Shown: piece after piece, positions 1 to 9,083 of the stretch
How the letters are laid out: every line of letters begins with the position of its first letter
Numbering within the stretch: the first letter of the stretch is position 1
NCBI GenBank assembly: GCA_902577575.1
Contig: CACGZQ010000006.1
Coordinates: 1 to 43,483 of the forward strand
DNA from: an uncultured Pelagibacteraceae bacterium
GTDB lineage: Bacteria; Pseudomonadota; Alphaproteobacteria; Pelagibacterales; Pelagibacteraceae
DNA: 43,483 nt
Reading direction: 5' to 3'
Program-made: the position numbers and the translations under genes
The notes under the pieces: generated by a model
The model's database searches: none
Told to the model about the DNA's origin: nothing
What the model saw: the letters and a program-made list of their open reading frames with translations, nothing else

Positions 1-1081
1 AAAATACCAAAATAAAAAATATCGGTGATATTATATAAATTAATCTTAATAAATCATTTATTCCAGTATATCTTATTAATATTTCTGTTAGCACAAGTGT
101 TAAAAAACAATAAATAAAGATTGTAAATTTACTTAAAAGGAAACTTCTATTTTTTAATAATAAAAAAGAACAGAGAAGGGCAACTAAAGGAATATAAGTT
201 GGTAAAATTATTCGCCTGATTAATGTTGGATAAACTTCTTTTCTGGCCTCATTACTACATATACTTTTTTGAATCTTTGAAGATGTGAAACATTTCAATA
301 AAGTTAATGTTGATGTTTCTTGAATTTTGGGTTCCTTAATTGTAGTGGTAGCTAAATTTTTAAGATCTATATTTAATTGTTGAAATTTAATAATTTCGTT
401 CTCATCGATGTTATTTTTTTTGGAAGATATAATTTGTCCATTAAATAGTATCATTTTTCTTTCATCAATAATTCCTTTCTCAGCTATCACAGTAGTGCTA
501 GTTGTATTTGTAACGTTTGATGACAAATTTTTTAAATTATTACCTGTGTCATGCAAAAAGATATTTTCAACTTCATTACTAAATTTTTTTTCTACTATGA
601 ATGTAAAACCTTTGAAAGAGTCACTAAATTGTTGTGATTTCACAGTAGGCAAAAAAGAATTTAAATGATCTCCACTTAAAAGCTGACGTGACTTATTAAG
701 CGCTAAAGGAGTGAAAAAAGTAGATAATGATATGTAAAAAATTAAAGCAGCAACTGACGTGAGCAAAAATACATTAACAACTTTAATTTTTTTAACGCCT
801 GAAGTCCATAATATTATAAATTCAGTATCTTCAGTATGCTTAAGAATGAATATCGTTAAAGATACAAGGAAAGCTAAAGGAATAAATTTTGGTGCAATAC
901 CAAATAAGTTTAGTATAGAGTATTGGAAATAAGTTAAAACTGGATATCCATTATCAACAATTAAGTCCAAAAAATTTACCGCTCTTACCGTTAAAGCTAT
1001 AACCGACAACCCAAATAAAATAATGAAAAAGGTTTTAAAAATTTCTAAAAAAAAGTTTTGATAGATTTTATTTTGTAGCAT
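1..1081 (-). CDS. lptF: LPS export permease LptF, 3' end cut by window start
   Basis: Inner-membrane permease of the LptB2FG complex that extracts lipopolysaccharide from the inner membrane and feeds it to the LptC/LptA bridge. Translating the minus strand from ATG at 1081 gives 360 uninterrupted codons (MLQNKIYQNFFLEIF...). Hydrophobic segments lie near both ends, with a long soluble periplasmic region between them containing PLALNKSRQLLSGDH and QQFSDSFKGFTFIVEKK, which are typical of the YjgP/YjgQ family. E. coli LptF is about 366 residues, so only the last few residues are probably missing. The gene diverges from pepA, the same arrangement as pepA/lptFG in E. coli, which favours LptF over LptG. 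Seen: frame, membrane segments, motifs. Inferred: the F rather than G assignment. Confidence 0.85.
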   Translation of the reverse strand, partial: MLQNKIYQNFFLEIFKTFFIILFGLSVIALTVRAVNFLDLIVDNGYPVLTYFQYSILNLFGIAPKFIPLAFLVSLTIFILKHTEDTEFIILWTSGVKKIKVVNVFLLTSVAALIFYISLSTFFTPLALNKSRQLLSGDHLNSFLPTVKSQQFSDSFKGFTFIVEKKFSNEVENIFLHDTGNNLKNLSSNVTNTTSTTVIAEKGIIDERKMILFNGQIISSKKNNIDENEIIKFQQLNIDLKNLATTTIKEPKIQETSTLTLLKCFTSSKIQKSICSNEARKEVYPTLIRRIILPTYIPLVALLCSFLLLKNRSFLLSKFTIFIYCFLTLVLTEILIRYTGINDLLRLIYIISPIFFILVF

Positions 1082-1116
1082 TGCAATATAAGCTATATAA
1101 TTAAAGCAACCTAAAA

Positions 1117-1165
1117 CAAATTTCAATCTATGGTTTAACTATGACCAAATTTCCATTGAAATTTG
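1117..1165. repeat. Inverted/direct octamer repeats between lptF and pepA
   Basis: CAAATTTC occurs at 1117-1124 and 1146-1153, and its exact reverse complement GAAATTTG at 1158-1165. The last two form a perfect 8-bp inverted repeat around the spacer CATT. This repeat covers the -35 element proposed for pepA. It could be an operator for a dimeric regulator, but short AT-rich palindromes also arise by chance in such DNA. Confidence 0.4.
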
Positions 1166-1184
1166 CTATATTTGGACTTATATA
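1156..1184 (+). promoter_or_regulatory. Candidate sigma-70 promoter of pepA
   Basis: TTGAAA (1156-1161), a 17-base spacer, then TATATA (1179-1184), followed about 33 bases later by the pepA start codon. Spacing is ideal and both boxes are close to consensus. The -35 lies inside the inverted repeat described separately. GCTATA (1165-1170) and TATAGC (1181-1186) form another short inverted repeat around the -10. Confidence 0.45.
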
Positions 1185-1217
1185 GCAACAAACTTTATCA
1201 AATTACATTTAAAAAAT

Positions 1218-2675
1218 ATGTCTGTTAAAATTAGTTATTCGAATAAAAAATTTAGCAATTCTAAGTCTAATCTGGTTTTATTTTTTGATAAAACAACAAA
1301 TGTTAACAGGTTAAAAAAATACGTCTCAAGTAACGAATTTTCCTACATTAGTGATTTGTTAAAAAATAGCGACTTAAAAAAAAATTTGTTTGTATTTGAA
1401 CTTAGTTCAAAAAAAAAAATCATTCTTGTATCAATTAAAGAAAAATTAAAAAATTCTGACATAGAAAATTTAGGTGCAGAATTTTACAAAAAAGTAAATT
1501 TTGGAAACAACGCCGAATATTATCTTATTTCTGACAGCGCATCCAGCAAATATGAAAATTTTATTGCCTATTTCCTCCACGGATTAAAATTAAAATCATA
1601 CGAATTTAAAAAATATAAAACTAAAAAAGAAAATAGAAATATCAGCATAAATGTAATAGGTAATAAAAATATACCATCATCAAAAACCCAGATAAAATTT
1701 AAAGCTGTGGAGGAGGGTACATTTTTTGCACGTGACTTAGTTTCAGAACCAGGTAACATTTTACATCCAGATGAATATGCTAAGCGAATAAATTCCTTGA
1801 AGAAAGATGGCCTAAAAGTAAACATTTACGACGAAAAGAAGTTAAAAAAACTTGAAATGCATGCTCTGTTGGGTGTTGGACAAGGAAGCATAAGAGGATC
1901 GTATCTTGTTACAATGGAATGGAATGGAGCAAAGAATAATTCTAATCCTGTGGCATTTGTTGGAAAAGGTGTCTGTTTTGATACAGGAGGTTACTCACTT
2001 AAGCCCGCCAAGTTTATGGAAGACATGACTTACGATATGGCAGGTTCAGCGGCTGTTGTTGGACTAATGAAAAGTCTCGCATTAAGAAAAGCGAAAATCA
2101 ATGCCGTTGGAGTTGTTGGGCTTGTGGAAAACATGGTTAGTGGGAATGCTCAAAGGCCTGGAGATATAGTAAAATCTTACAGTGGTAAAACAATTGAAAT
2201 ATTAAACACTGACGCAGAGGGAAGACTAGTTTTAGCTGATGCCTTAACTTTCACGGAAAAAAAATTTAAACCAAAATTTATTATCGATTTAGCTACATTA
2301 ACTGGTGCAATAATTGTTTGTCTTGGATCAGAATATGCTGGACTTTTTTCTAATGATGATAAATTATCGAAACAGATCTTCGAAGCTGGAGAAATTGTTG
2401 ATGAAAAAGTATGGAGAATGCCACTTCATAAAAATTACGATAAACTTATGAATTCCAAAAACGCTGATGTTCAAAATATAAACTATGTAGGCGGCGCAGG
2501 TTCAACAACTGCTGCTCAATTTTTAAAAAGATTTATTATCAATAAAACTCCTTGGGCACATTTAGATATTGCAGGTATGGCTTTTTCAAAATACGGCGGA
2601 GCATTGAACTCGGGTGGCGCAACTGGCTTTGGAGTAAGATTATTAAATCAATTAGTAGAAAAAGATTATGAGTAA
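1218..2675 (+). CDS. pepA: Leucyl aminopeptidase (M17 family)
   Basis: Cytosolic two-zinc aminopeptidase that removes N-terminal residues from peptides; in enterobacteria the homologue also binds DNA. The C-terminal catalytic domain is intact: K250 and D255 in VGKGVCFDTGG, D273 in TYDMAGSAA, and D332/E334/R336 in the family signature NTDAEGRLVLADAL. These are the metal ligands and catalytic lysine/arginine of M17 enzymes. The N-terminal domain (about 1-160) is lysine-rich and poorly conserved. The length of 485 residues is normal. The stop overlaps the ndk start by 8 bases, so the two are co-transcribed and probably translationally coupled. Many alphaproteobacteria have holC between pepA and the next genes; it is absent here. 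Confidence 0.95.
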   Translation: MSVKISYSNKKFSNSKSNLVLFFDKTTNVNRLKKYVSSNEFSYISDLLKNSDLKKNLFVFELSSKKKIILVSIKEKLKNSDIENLGAEFYKKVNFGNNAEYYLISDSASSKYENFIAYFLHGLKLKSYEFKKYKTKKENRNISINVIGNKNIPSSKTQIKFKAVEEGTFFARDLVSEPGNILHPDEYAKRINSLKKDGLKVNIYDEKKLKKLEMHALLGVGQGSIRGSYLVTMEWNGAKNNSNPVAFVGKGVCFDTGGYSLKPAKFMEDMTYDMAGSAAVVGLMKSLALRKAKINAVGVVGLVENMVSGNAQRPGDIVKSYSGKTIEILNTDAEGRLVLADALTFTEKKFKPKFIIDLATLTGAIIVCLGSEYAGLFSNDDKLSKQIFEAGEIVDEKVWRMPLHKNYDKLMNSKNADVQNINYVGGAGSTTAAQFLKRFIINKTPWAHLDIAGMAFSKYGGALNSGGATGFGVRLLNQLVEKDYE

Positions 2676-3078
2676 TACTGAGCAAACTCTTTCTTTAATT
2701 AAACCAGATGCTGTAGAAAGAAATCTTACTGAAAAGATCAAAGAAATTTTTATTTCAAAAAATTTAAAAATTAAAGATACAAAAAAAATTCACATTTCAA
2801 AGGATGAGGCAGCAGAATTTTACAAAGTTCACCAGTCTAAGCCTTTTTACAACGATTTATGCTCTTACTTATCATCAGGTCCTATAGTAGCTATGATATT
2901 AGAGGGTGAAAACGCTGTAGCAAATAATAGAAAAATTATGGGTGCCACAGATCCAAAGAAAGCTGAAAAAAATACAATTAGACAGCTTTTTGGCATCTCA
3001 ATTGATAAAAATTCTGTGCACGGCTCAGATTCAAAAGAAAATGCTCTCAAAGAAATTGATTTTTTTTTTAAAAATTAA
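2668..3078 (+). CDS. ndk: Nucleoside diphosphate kinase
   Basis: Transfers the gamma-phosphate of ATP to NDPs through a phosphohistidine, supplying NTPs and dNTPs. The catalytic histidine is H118 in SVHGSDS, and the nucleotide-binding NAVANNRKIMGATDPKKA stretch (about 82-98) is present. At 136 residues it is slightly shorter than the usual 140-143. The start codon ATGAGTAAT lies inside the last codons of pepA (8-base overlap). The stop is interleaved with that of the convergent purN: the four bases 3075-3078 are TTAA, which gives TAA on both strands. No intrinsic terminator fits between the two genes. Confidence 0.95.
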   Translation: MSNTEQTLSLIKPDAVERNLTEKIKEIFISKNLKIKDTKKIHISKDEAAEFYKVHQSKPFYNDLCSYLSSGPIVAMILEGENAVANNRKIMGATDPKKAEKNTIRQLFGISIDKNSVHGSDSKENALKEIDFFFKN

Positions 3079-3638
3079 CAACTTCTAAAAATTTTAATAA
3101 CTGCCTCCGGATATGCTAGATATTCGAGATTTTGAGTCTTTTTTTTTAAAGTAAAAATATCATCTTTTCTATCAACATAAAAAATTTTTTGAACTATTAT
3201 TTTACCAGCATCTAATTTTTCATTTACATAATGAATAGTACAACCAGTTTTTTTGTCCTTATTCTTTAAAACTTTTTCAAATGTGTTTAGACCTTTATAC
3301 TGTGGAAGTAAGGACGGATGTATATTTATTATTTTTTTTCTATAGATTTTGAAAAAATTTTTCGAGATTATTTTCATGAATCCTGCTAAACATATTAAAT
3401 CTATTTTGAATTCTTTTAGTTTATATAAAACTGTATTTTCATAATTTTTTTTTTTAGTATTTATTAAAACAAAAGGAATAGAGTTTTTTTTCGCATATTT
3501 GATACCTAATGCGTCTTTCTTATTACAAATTACTAATTTTACACTGATAGGAAAATTATAATCTCTTGACCTTTTTATCAAATTATTAAGATTGGTACCT
3601 TTACCTGATATGAAAACACAAACATTTCTTTTTACCAT
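3075..3638 (-). CDS. purN: Phosphoribosylglycinamide formyltransferase (GART)
   Basis: Third step of purine synthesis: formylates GAR using 10-formyltetrahydrofolate. Family landmarks are the N-terminal phosphate loop ISGKGTNLNNL (10-20), catalytic N105 and H107 in INIHPSLLP, and D143 in LDAGKIIVQ. The length of 187 residues is near the 190-210 norm. Its start overlaps the end of purM by 7 bases, and the two form a minus-strand purM-purN operon, a common pairing. The reading frame crosses several long A/T runs without a break, so it is intact. Confidence 0.93.
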   Translation of the reverse strand: MVKRNVCVFISGKGTNLNNLIKRSRDYNFPISVKLVICNKKDALGIKYAKKNSIPFVLINTKKKNYENTVLYKLKEFKIDLICLAGFMKIISKNFFKIYRKKIINIHPSLLPQYKGLNTFEKVLKNKDKKTGCTIHYVNEKLDAGKIIVQKIFYVDRKDDIFTLKKKTQNLEYLAYPEAVIKIFRSC

Positions 3639-4660
3639 CTTAATTTTTCTAATAAATTAACTGACATTTTTTCTTTAGTTATATACCCAATTTCATAGGG
3701 TTTATATGCACCCGAAAAATATTTTTTTACTTTTGATATGTTTTGTTTAGGTAATATTATGCAAAAACCCACACCGCAGTTAAATGTGCTTAACATTTCT
3801 TTGTCCGATATATTTCTTTTTTTTATCCATTTAAAAATTTTTTTTATCTTAATTTTTGATAGGTCAATATTTAAAGTTAGGTCTTTAGGTATTGATCTTA
3901 ATAAATTTTCAATGAGGCCTCCACCAGTTATGTGGGCTGAGGAGTGAATTAGTCTAGCATCTGAAATTTTTAGAATTTCATTAGAGTAAATTTTAGTCGG
4001 TTTTAATAATTCTTTTTTTAAATTTTTTGGTATTTTATTTTTTTTTAAAATATTCCTTACTAAAGAAAAACCGTTTGAATGTAATCCACTAGATGGTATA
4101 GCTAAAACTACATCGTTCTTTTTTACCTTTTTTTTAGAAAGAATTTTTTTTCTTGAAACAATCCCAACACTAAAACCTGCAAGATCAAATTTATTTTTTG
4201 AGTAAACCCCTGGCATTTCTGCTGTTTCACCCCCAATTAAATTACAATTTGAAATCTTGCACCCATCAAAGATACTTTTTACAATTATTTTTGTTTTTTT
4301 TAAATTTAACTTACCTACTGCAATATAATCTAAAAAAAATAGCGGCCTAGCTCCTTGAACTATTAAATCATTTACACACATCGCTACCAAATCAATTCCT
4401 ATTTTATCAAATTTATTAAATTTATTAGCAATTTCAATTTTGGTGCCAACTCCATCCGTACAAGAAACTAATACAGGATCTTTTATTTTAAGCTTACTAA
4501 TATCAAATAAAGATCCAAATCCACCAATTATATCTTTATTGACTCCATTGTTCGTTTTTTTGACATTTTTTTTAGATAAACCAGATATATACTTTACTAA
4601 ATTATTAGCTAATGGAATATTTACGCCGCTTTTTTTGTAACTATTTTGTATTTTTTTCAT
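3632..4660 (-). CDS. purM: Phosphoribosylformylglycinamidine cyclo-ligase (AIR synthetase)
   Basis: Fifth step of purine synthesis: ATP-dependent ring closure of FGAM to AIR. Recognised from YKKSGVNI at the N-terminus, the ATP/substrate-binding VSCTDGVGTKIEIA (about 65-79), GGETAEMPGVYS, and SSGLHSNGFSLVR. The length of 342 residues matches the family. The N-terminus starts exactly where the family does, so the ATG at 4660 is reliable. It diverges from the DUF2066 gene with only 24 bases between the two start codons, so the promoters must be very compact or lie inside neighbouring coding sequence. Confidence 0.95.
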   Translation of the reverse strand: MKKIQNSYKKSGVNIPLANNLVKYISGLSKKNVKKTNNGVNKDIIGGFGSLFDISKLKIKDPVLVSCTDGVGTKIEIANKFNKFDKIGIDLVAMCVNDLIVQGARPLFFLDYIAVGKLNLKKTKIIVKSIFDGCKISNCNLIGGETAEMPGVYSKNKFDLAGFSVGIVSRKKILSKKKVKKNDVVLAIPSSGLHSNGFSLVRNILKKNKIPKNLKKELLKPTKIYSNEILKISDARLIHSSAHITGGGLIENLLRSIPKDLTLNIDLSKIKIKKIFKWIKKRNISDKEMLSTFNCGVGFCIILPKQNISKVKKYFSGAYKPYEIGYITKEKMSVNLLEKLRW

Positions 4661-4684
4661 TAATAAAAATGATAATTAGATTTT

Positions 4685-5731
4685 ATGAGAATTTATAAAT
4701 CACTATTTTTTATTTTAGTTATTTTTCTAAAAACTGGAAATGTTTTATCATCTGAAAACATATTTAATGTTAATAATATTCAAATAGATAAAAATAAAGA
4801 ATTATCTAATGAACAATTAGCAAATCAAGCTATTAAAAAGGGTTTTAAAGAATTAACTGCAAAAATCTTACTTGAAGATGATTTAAAAAAAATATCAGAT
4901 TTAAATCTCTCAGAAATTAAAAATTTGATACTTTATTATCAATTACAGGCTTCTGATAAACCAAATTCTGGAACTGATAAAATTATCTTTAATGTTTTTT
5001 TTGATAAAAACAAACTACATGATTTATTTTTTAGAAAATCAATTTCTTACTCAGAAATTGATGATAAAGAAATATATTTATTACCAATTCTAAAAAGAAA
5101 AGATCAAATATTCATTTATAACAATAATTTTTTCTATCAAAACTGGAATAGTTCAATCGAAAGTAAATTAATTGAATTCATTTTACCAATAGAGAATATC
5201 GAAATATTTCAAAAAGTGATTTTATCTAAAAATAACTTAATAGATTTAAACCTTGAAGATCTATTTAAAGAGTATCCAAATAAAAATTTAGCATATGTTT
5301 TAATTGATGCATCGTATTCAAAAGGAGAGAGAGTTTACCTAAAAATGAAAATATTAGATAAATACGTCGAAAAAAATATAAATGTTGAGAGGGGAAATTT
5401 AGATAAAGATGATTTTTATAAAAGTATAATTATTGAAGTTAACAAGGAAATTACTAATCTAGTAAAGTTTGAAAATTTAATAGATGTGAGAACCCCGTCC
5501 TTTTTAAATACAAAACTTTTGATACGTAAAAACAAAAATTTAGTTGAATTAAAGGAAAGACTTAAAAAAATTGATCTTATAGATAATATATACGTACAGG
5601 AATTTAATAACGAATATATTTTTTTAAAAATAAAGTATCTTGGGAAAATTGACAAAATCATTCAATTATTAAAGAAAGAAAAAATAATTTTGCAATTAAC
5701 AGGAGATCAATGGAGGTTAGAAATAATTTAA
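4685..5731 (+). CDS. DUF2066-type exported protein of unknown function
   Basis: 348 residues. An N-terminal signal peptide is clear (basic MRIYK, hydrophobic SLFFILVIFL, likely cleavage near VLSSEN), so the protein is exported to the periplasm or envelope. The remainder is lysine- and isoleucine-rich with no catalytic motif that I can identify. I assign it to DUF2066 from its overall form (signal peptide, ELTAKIL-type early helix, repeated short beta/alpha segments) and from its place next to purM and hda, where DUF2066 genes occur in other proteobacteria. Function unknown. The stop codon shares one base with the next start (TAATG at 5729-5733), so it is probably coupled to hda. Confidence 0.6.
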   Translation: MRIYKSLFFILVIFLKTGNVLSSENIFNVNNIQIDKNKELSNEQLANQAIKKGFKELTAKILLEDDLKKISDLNLSEIKNLILYYQLQASDKPNSGTDKIIFNVFFDKNKLHDLFFRKSISYSEIDDKEIYLLPILKRKDQIFIYNNNFFYQNWNSSIESKLIEFILPIENIEIFQKVILSKNNLIDLNLEDLFKEYPNKNLAYVLIDASYSKGERVYLKMKILDKYVEKNINVERGNLDKDDFYKSIIIEVNKEITNLVKFENLIDVRTPSFLNTKLLIRKNKNLVELKERLKKIDLIDNIYVQEFNNEYIFLKIKYLGKIDKIIQLLKKEKIILQLTGDQWRLEII

Positions 5732-6387
5732 TGGAACAATTAACATTTAAGTTTCCTTTCAAAACAAAATATTTTGAACATGACTTTTATGTTTCAAGCA
5801 GTAACTTTTTGGCATATAAATTAATTGAAAGTTGGCCTAATTGGACAGGCAACTGGCTAAATGTTTTTGGAGTTAGCGGGTCTGGTAAAACACACTTATC
5901 AAAAATATTGGAGAAAAAAATAAAAAAAGTCAGTATTATAAATGAACATGAAATTAATGATGAAATAATACAAATTTTTAATAATTTTGATTGTTTAATT
6001 ATCGATAACTTCGAAAATAAAATAGATGAAAAACTTCTATTTGCAATTTTGAATTATTCAAAGCAATATGAAAAATATATAGTCATAAATAGTGCTCAAC
6101 CTATAAAAAATGCTAATTTTAAACTCAAAGATCTAAAATCAAGAATAAATAGCTTTATATTTATCGGTATTGATTTACCAACAGATGACTTATTACAGGT
6201 AATTATATCAAAATCTTTTTCCGATAAACAAATATCAATTAATCCGAAGGTTAGCGAATTTATTATAAAAAATGTAGATAGATCTTATGATAAAATCTTT
6301 AAGTTTTTAAAAGATGTTGATGAATTATCTTTATCTTCTGGAAAATCAATTAATATTAATTTAATAAAAAAAGTACTAAATCAATGA
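5731..6387 (+). CDS. hda: DnaA-related regulatory protein Hda/HdaA
   Basis: AAA+ protein of the Hda type, which with the sliding clamp stimulates ATP hydrolysis by DnaA and prevents over-initiation. I choose the ATG at 5731 (218 residues) rather than 5710 because it makes a one-base TAATG junction and places QLTFKF at residues 3-8, matching the N-terminal clamp-binding motif of Hda. Walker A is GVSGSGKT (47-54) and Walker B is FDCLIIDNFE (about 86-95). The C-terminal DNA-binding domain IV of DnaA is absent, which separates it from DnaA itself. It overlaps aspS by four bases (ATGA). Confidence 0.85.
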   Translation: MEQLTFKFPFKTKYFEHDFYVSSSNFLAYKLIESWPNWTGNWLNVFGVSGSGKTHLSKILEKKIKKVSIINEHEINDEIIQIFNNFDCLIIDNFENKIDEKLLFAILNYSKQYEKYIVINSAQPIKNANFKLKDLKSRINSFIFIGIDLPTDDLLQVIISKSFSDKQISINPKVSEFIIKNVDRSYDKIFKFLKDVDELSLSSGKSININLIKKVLNQ

Positions 6388-8177
6388 ATAAATATAGAAC
6401 GCATAATTGCTCAGAACTTACTATATCTGAAATAAATAAACAAGTAACTTTGTCAGGCTGGCTACACCGAAAGAGAGACCATGGAAACCTTTTATTTATC
6501 GACTTAAGAGATCATTACGGAATTACACAATGCGTTATTGAAAATAAGAATAAAAATTTTAAGACATTAGAAAAAGCAAAGCCAGAAACAATTTTAAAAA
6601 TTTCAGGTAAAGTTGTTAAAAGAGGTGACGGAACAGAAAATAAAGAACTTAAAACTGGCAAAATAGAAGTCATCATTAATACTGCTGAAATTTTGTCAGA
6701 GGCAAATGAGCTTCCTATTCCAGTTTTCGGTGAGCAAGACTACCCAGAGGATTTAAGACTAAAGTATAGATTTTTAGATCTTAGAAGAGAGGAAATGCAT
6801 AAAAATATTATACTAAGATCTAAAGTAATTTCATTTATCAGAAATGAAATGATGAAGTTAGGTTTTTTAGAATATCAGACACCAATTTTAACTGCCTCAA
6901 GCCCTGAGGGAGCAAGAGACTTTTTAGTTCCAAGTAGATTAAATCCTGGAAAATTTTATGCATTACCACAAGCTCCACAACAATTTAAACAATTAATAAT
7001 GGTATCAGGTTTTGATAGATATTTTCAAATTGCCCCTTGTTTTAGGGATGAAGATGCTAGAGCTGACAGAAGCCCAGGTGAATTTTATCAACTAGATTTA
7101 GAAATGTCTTTTGTTGAACAAGAAGATATTTTTAAAGTAGTTGAGAAATTAATGGTCAATTTGTTTAAAAATTTTTCAAATAAAAAAATTATGTCAGAAA
7201 AATTTCCCAGGATATCATTTGATCAAGCAATCCAAAAATACGGCACTGATAAACCTGATTTAAGAAATCCTTTAATTATCAATGATGTAACAAAGATTTT
7301 TTTAAACAATAGTACAAATTTTGAAATATTTAAAAAACTTGTCAAAGATGGCGGAGTAGTAAAATCGATAGTTACAAAAAATACGAAGAATAAGCCAAGA
7401 AGTTTTTTTGATAATATTGATAAATGGGCAAAAGAGCAAGGCGCATCTGGTTTAGCATATTTTACTATTGAAAAAGACCAAAGTCTATTCGGTAAAGGTC
7501 CAGTTGGTAAATTTTTTAGCGAGGAGGCTATCAAAGAAATAATGAAAATTTCTAAATCCTCAGTTGGGGATACAATCTTTTTGGCATGTGGTGAGCAAAA
7601 TGAGATAATAAAATTTTTATCAATAGCTAGAAATAAAATTGCTTTGGATTTAAAGCTTATTGATGATCAACAATTTGCGTTTTGTTGGATAGTTGATTAC
7701 CCAATGTTCGAAAGAAACTCAGTAACGAAAAAAATTGAATTCAGTCATAATCCTTTTTCAATGCCTCAAGGTGATTTAAACCAATTAAACTTTGATAAAC
7801 CATTGGAGATGAAAGCATTTCAATACGATATAGTTTGTAATGGAGTTGAGTTATCATCTGGAGCAATTAGAAATCATATACCTGAATTGATGTATAAACT
7901 TTTCTCGATTGTTGGGTATGACAAAAACGAGGTAAAAGAAAAATTTAGCGGAATGATAAATGCTCTGAGTTATGGTGCACCTCCACATGGCGGCATAGCA
8001 CCAGGTATTGATAGAATAGTAATGTTATTAGCAGGTGTACAAAATATTAGAGAAGTAACTTTATTTCCGATGAATCAAAATGCACAAGATCTCATGATGG
8101 GGGCTCCGACTAAAGTCGAAAGCAAGCAATTAAAAGAATTGAATATTAGAATAGAGACTAAAAAAACTAATTCTTAG
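6384..8177 (+). CDS. aspS: Aspartyl-tRNA synthetase
   Basis: Class II synthetase charging tRNA-Asp (in many alphaproteobacteria also tRNA-Asn). The N-terminal OB fold binds the anticodon (about 15-110, [21 protein letters not shown]). Motif 2 is [19 protein letters not shown], and motif 3 is [14 protein letters not shown] near the C-terminus. The bacterial GAD insertion lies between. 597 residues is the normal bacterial length. The start overlaps hda by ATGA. The 3' end overlaps the convergent NrdJ-like gene by 11 bases. Confidence 0.97.
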   Translation: MNKYRTHNCSELTISEINKQVTLSGWLHRKRDHGNLLFIDLRDHYGITQCVIENKNKNFKTLEKAKPETILKISGKVVKRGDGTENKELKTGKIEVIINTAEILSEANELPIPVFGEQDYPEDLRLKYRFLDLRREEMHKNIILRSKVISFIRNEMMKLGFLEYQTPILTASSPEGARDFLVPSRLNPGKFYALPQAPQQFKQLIMVSGFDRYFQIAPCFRDEDARADRSPGEFYQLDLEMSFVEQEDIFKVVEKLMVNLFKNFSNKKIMSEKFPRISFDQAIQKYGTDKPDLRNPLIINDVTKIFLNNSTNFEIFKKLVKDGGVVKSIVTKNTKNKPRSFFDNIDKWAKEQGASGLAYFTIEKDQSLFGKGPVGKFFSEEAIKEIMKISKSSVGDTIFLACGEQNEIIKFLSIARNKIALDLKLIDDQQFAFCWIVDYPMFERNSVTKKIEFSHNPFSMPQGDLNQLNFDKPLEMKAFQYDIVCNGVELSSGAIRNHIPELMYKLFSIVGYDKNEVKEKFSGMINALSYGAPPHGGIAPGIDRIVMLLAGVQNIREVTLFPMNQNAQDLMMGAPTKVESKQLKELNIRIETKKTNS

Positions 8178-8985
8178 TTTTAAGATTAATCCTGACATCA
8201 GATAAATCGACCAATTTTTCCTCTAAATTACTTCTCACAAAACCTTTAGAAGTAATATTTTTAACAATTTTAATAAACTTCTCGTCTCGACTTTCAGCTG
8301 GAATATTTTTATTTGAAGCAATCGAGGGAGTATGAGCTAATTCTTCTTTACCAAGATAAGAAATAGCTAATTCTCTAAAGACATAGTCTAAAATTGAAGA
8401 TGCACTTAATATTCTATCATTACCAACAACCGTACCTGATGGTTCGAATTTTGTATCTATAAATGCATCAACATACTCATCTAAAGGTACGCCATACTGA
8501 AGACCTAAAGATATAGCTATAGCAAAATTGTTCATCATTGCTTTTACAAGCTCCCCCTCTTTGTTGGTATCAATAAAAATTTCACCTATCTTACCGTCAT
8601 CATATTCACCAGTATGCAAGTAAACCTTGTGATCTCCTATTTGTGCTTTTTGTATATAGCCTTTCCTTCTATCTGGCATTTTGAAACGTGAATTTGATTT
8701 AAACCTTGAATTTTTATTTTCTATATTCTCAATTTTACTATTTTTAGGAATCTTACTAGATAATTCTTTTGGTATTGGGTTTACAATTTTATCTTCTGAA
8801 TTTTTTGTGCCTTTAATTTCGCCTAATTTCTTTGTTTTTCTATTATTTAATTTTACGTCAATTACCTCAACATCTCCATCATTCCTTTCATCAATCTTTG
8901 ATAGCTCTTTCTCATTAAGATTGTTTAGCTTATGAACTGTTTTAAATGTGCAGGTATAATAAGTTTCTACGATGTATTTTTTCAT
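8167..8985 (-). CDS. Free-standing NrdJ C-terminal (TSCPD-type) domain protein
   Basis: Residues about 104-218 ([84 protein letters not shown]) closely resemble the C-terminal region of the long B12-dependent class II ribonucleotide reductase NrdJ of alphaproteobacteria. The catalytic barrel is absent, and so is the terminal cysteine ribbon: the only cysteine is C12. Residues 1-55 ([32 protein letters not shown]) form a separate conserved-looking module that I do not recognise, joined by a low-complexity lysine/asparagine linker. A split NrdJb exists in Pseudomonas, but no nrdJa is present in this window. Could be an accessory nucleotide-binding or regulatory protein; function unknown. Confidence 0.7.
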   Translation of the reverse strand: MKKYIVETYYTCTFKTVHKLNNLNEKELSKIDERNDGDVEVIDVKLNNRKTKKLGEIKGTKNSEDKIVNPIPKELSSKIPKNSKIENIENKNSRFKSNSRFKMPDRRKGYIQKAQIGDHKVYLHTGEYDDGKIGEIFIDTNKEGELVKAMMNNFAIAISLGLQYGVPLDEYVDAFIDTKFEPSGTVVGNDRILSASSILDYVFRELAISYLGKEELAHTPSIASNKNIPAESRDEKFIKIVKNITSKGFVRSNLEEKLVDLSDVRINLKTKN

Positions 8986-9023
8986 AATTAATTGAGTCTG
9001 TTATTGAAGATATATAGTATATG

Positions 9024-9051
9024 TTGTAAGTGTCTAATGTTTAATTATACA
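9024..9051 (+). promoter_or_regulatory. Candidate sigma-70 promoter of the NDUFA12-like gene
   Basis: TTGTAA (9024-9029), a 16-base spacer and TATACA (9046-9051), about 32 bases before the start at 9084. The boxes are reasonable but the region is AT-rich, so this is a candidate only. Confidence 0.35.
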
Positions 9052-9083
9052 CTTTAAAATTGTGTGGACTTTAAATTTTTAAT

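Noticed and set aside
408-668. Plus-strand frame of 86 residues
   Set aside because: It is antisense to the well-supported lptF frame and has no family features.
3420-4660. Long T runs in purM/purN as possible frameshift errors or phase-variable tracts
   Set aside because: Both frames stay open and keep all catalytic motifs; such runs are expected in lysine/phenylalanine-rich AT-rich genes.
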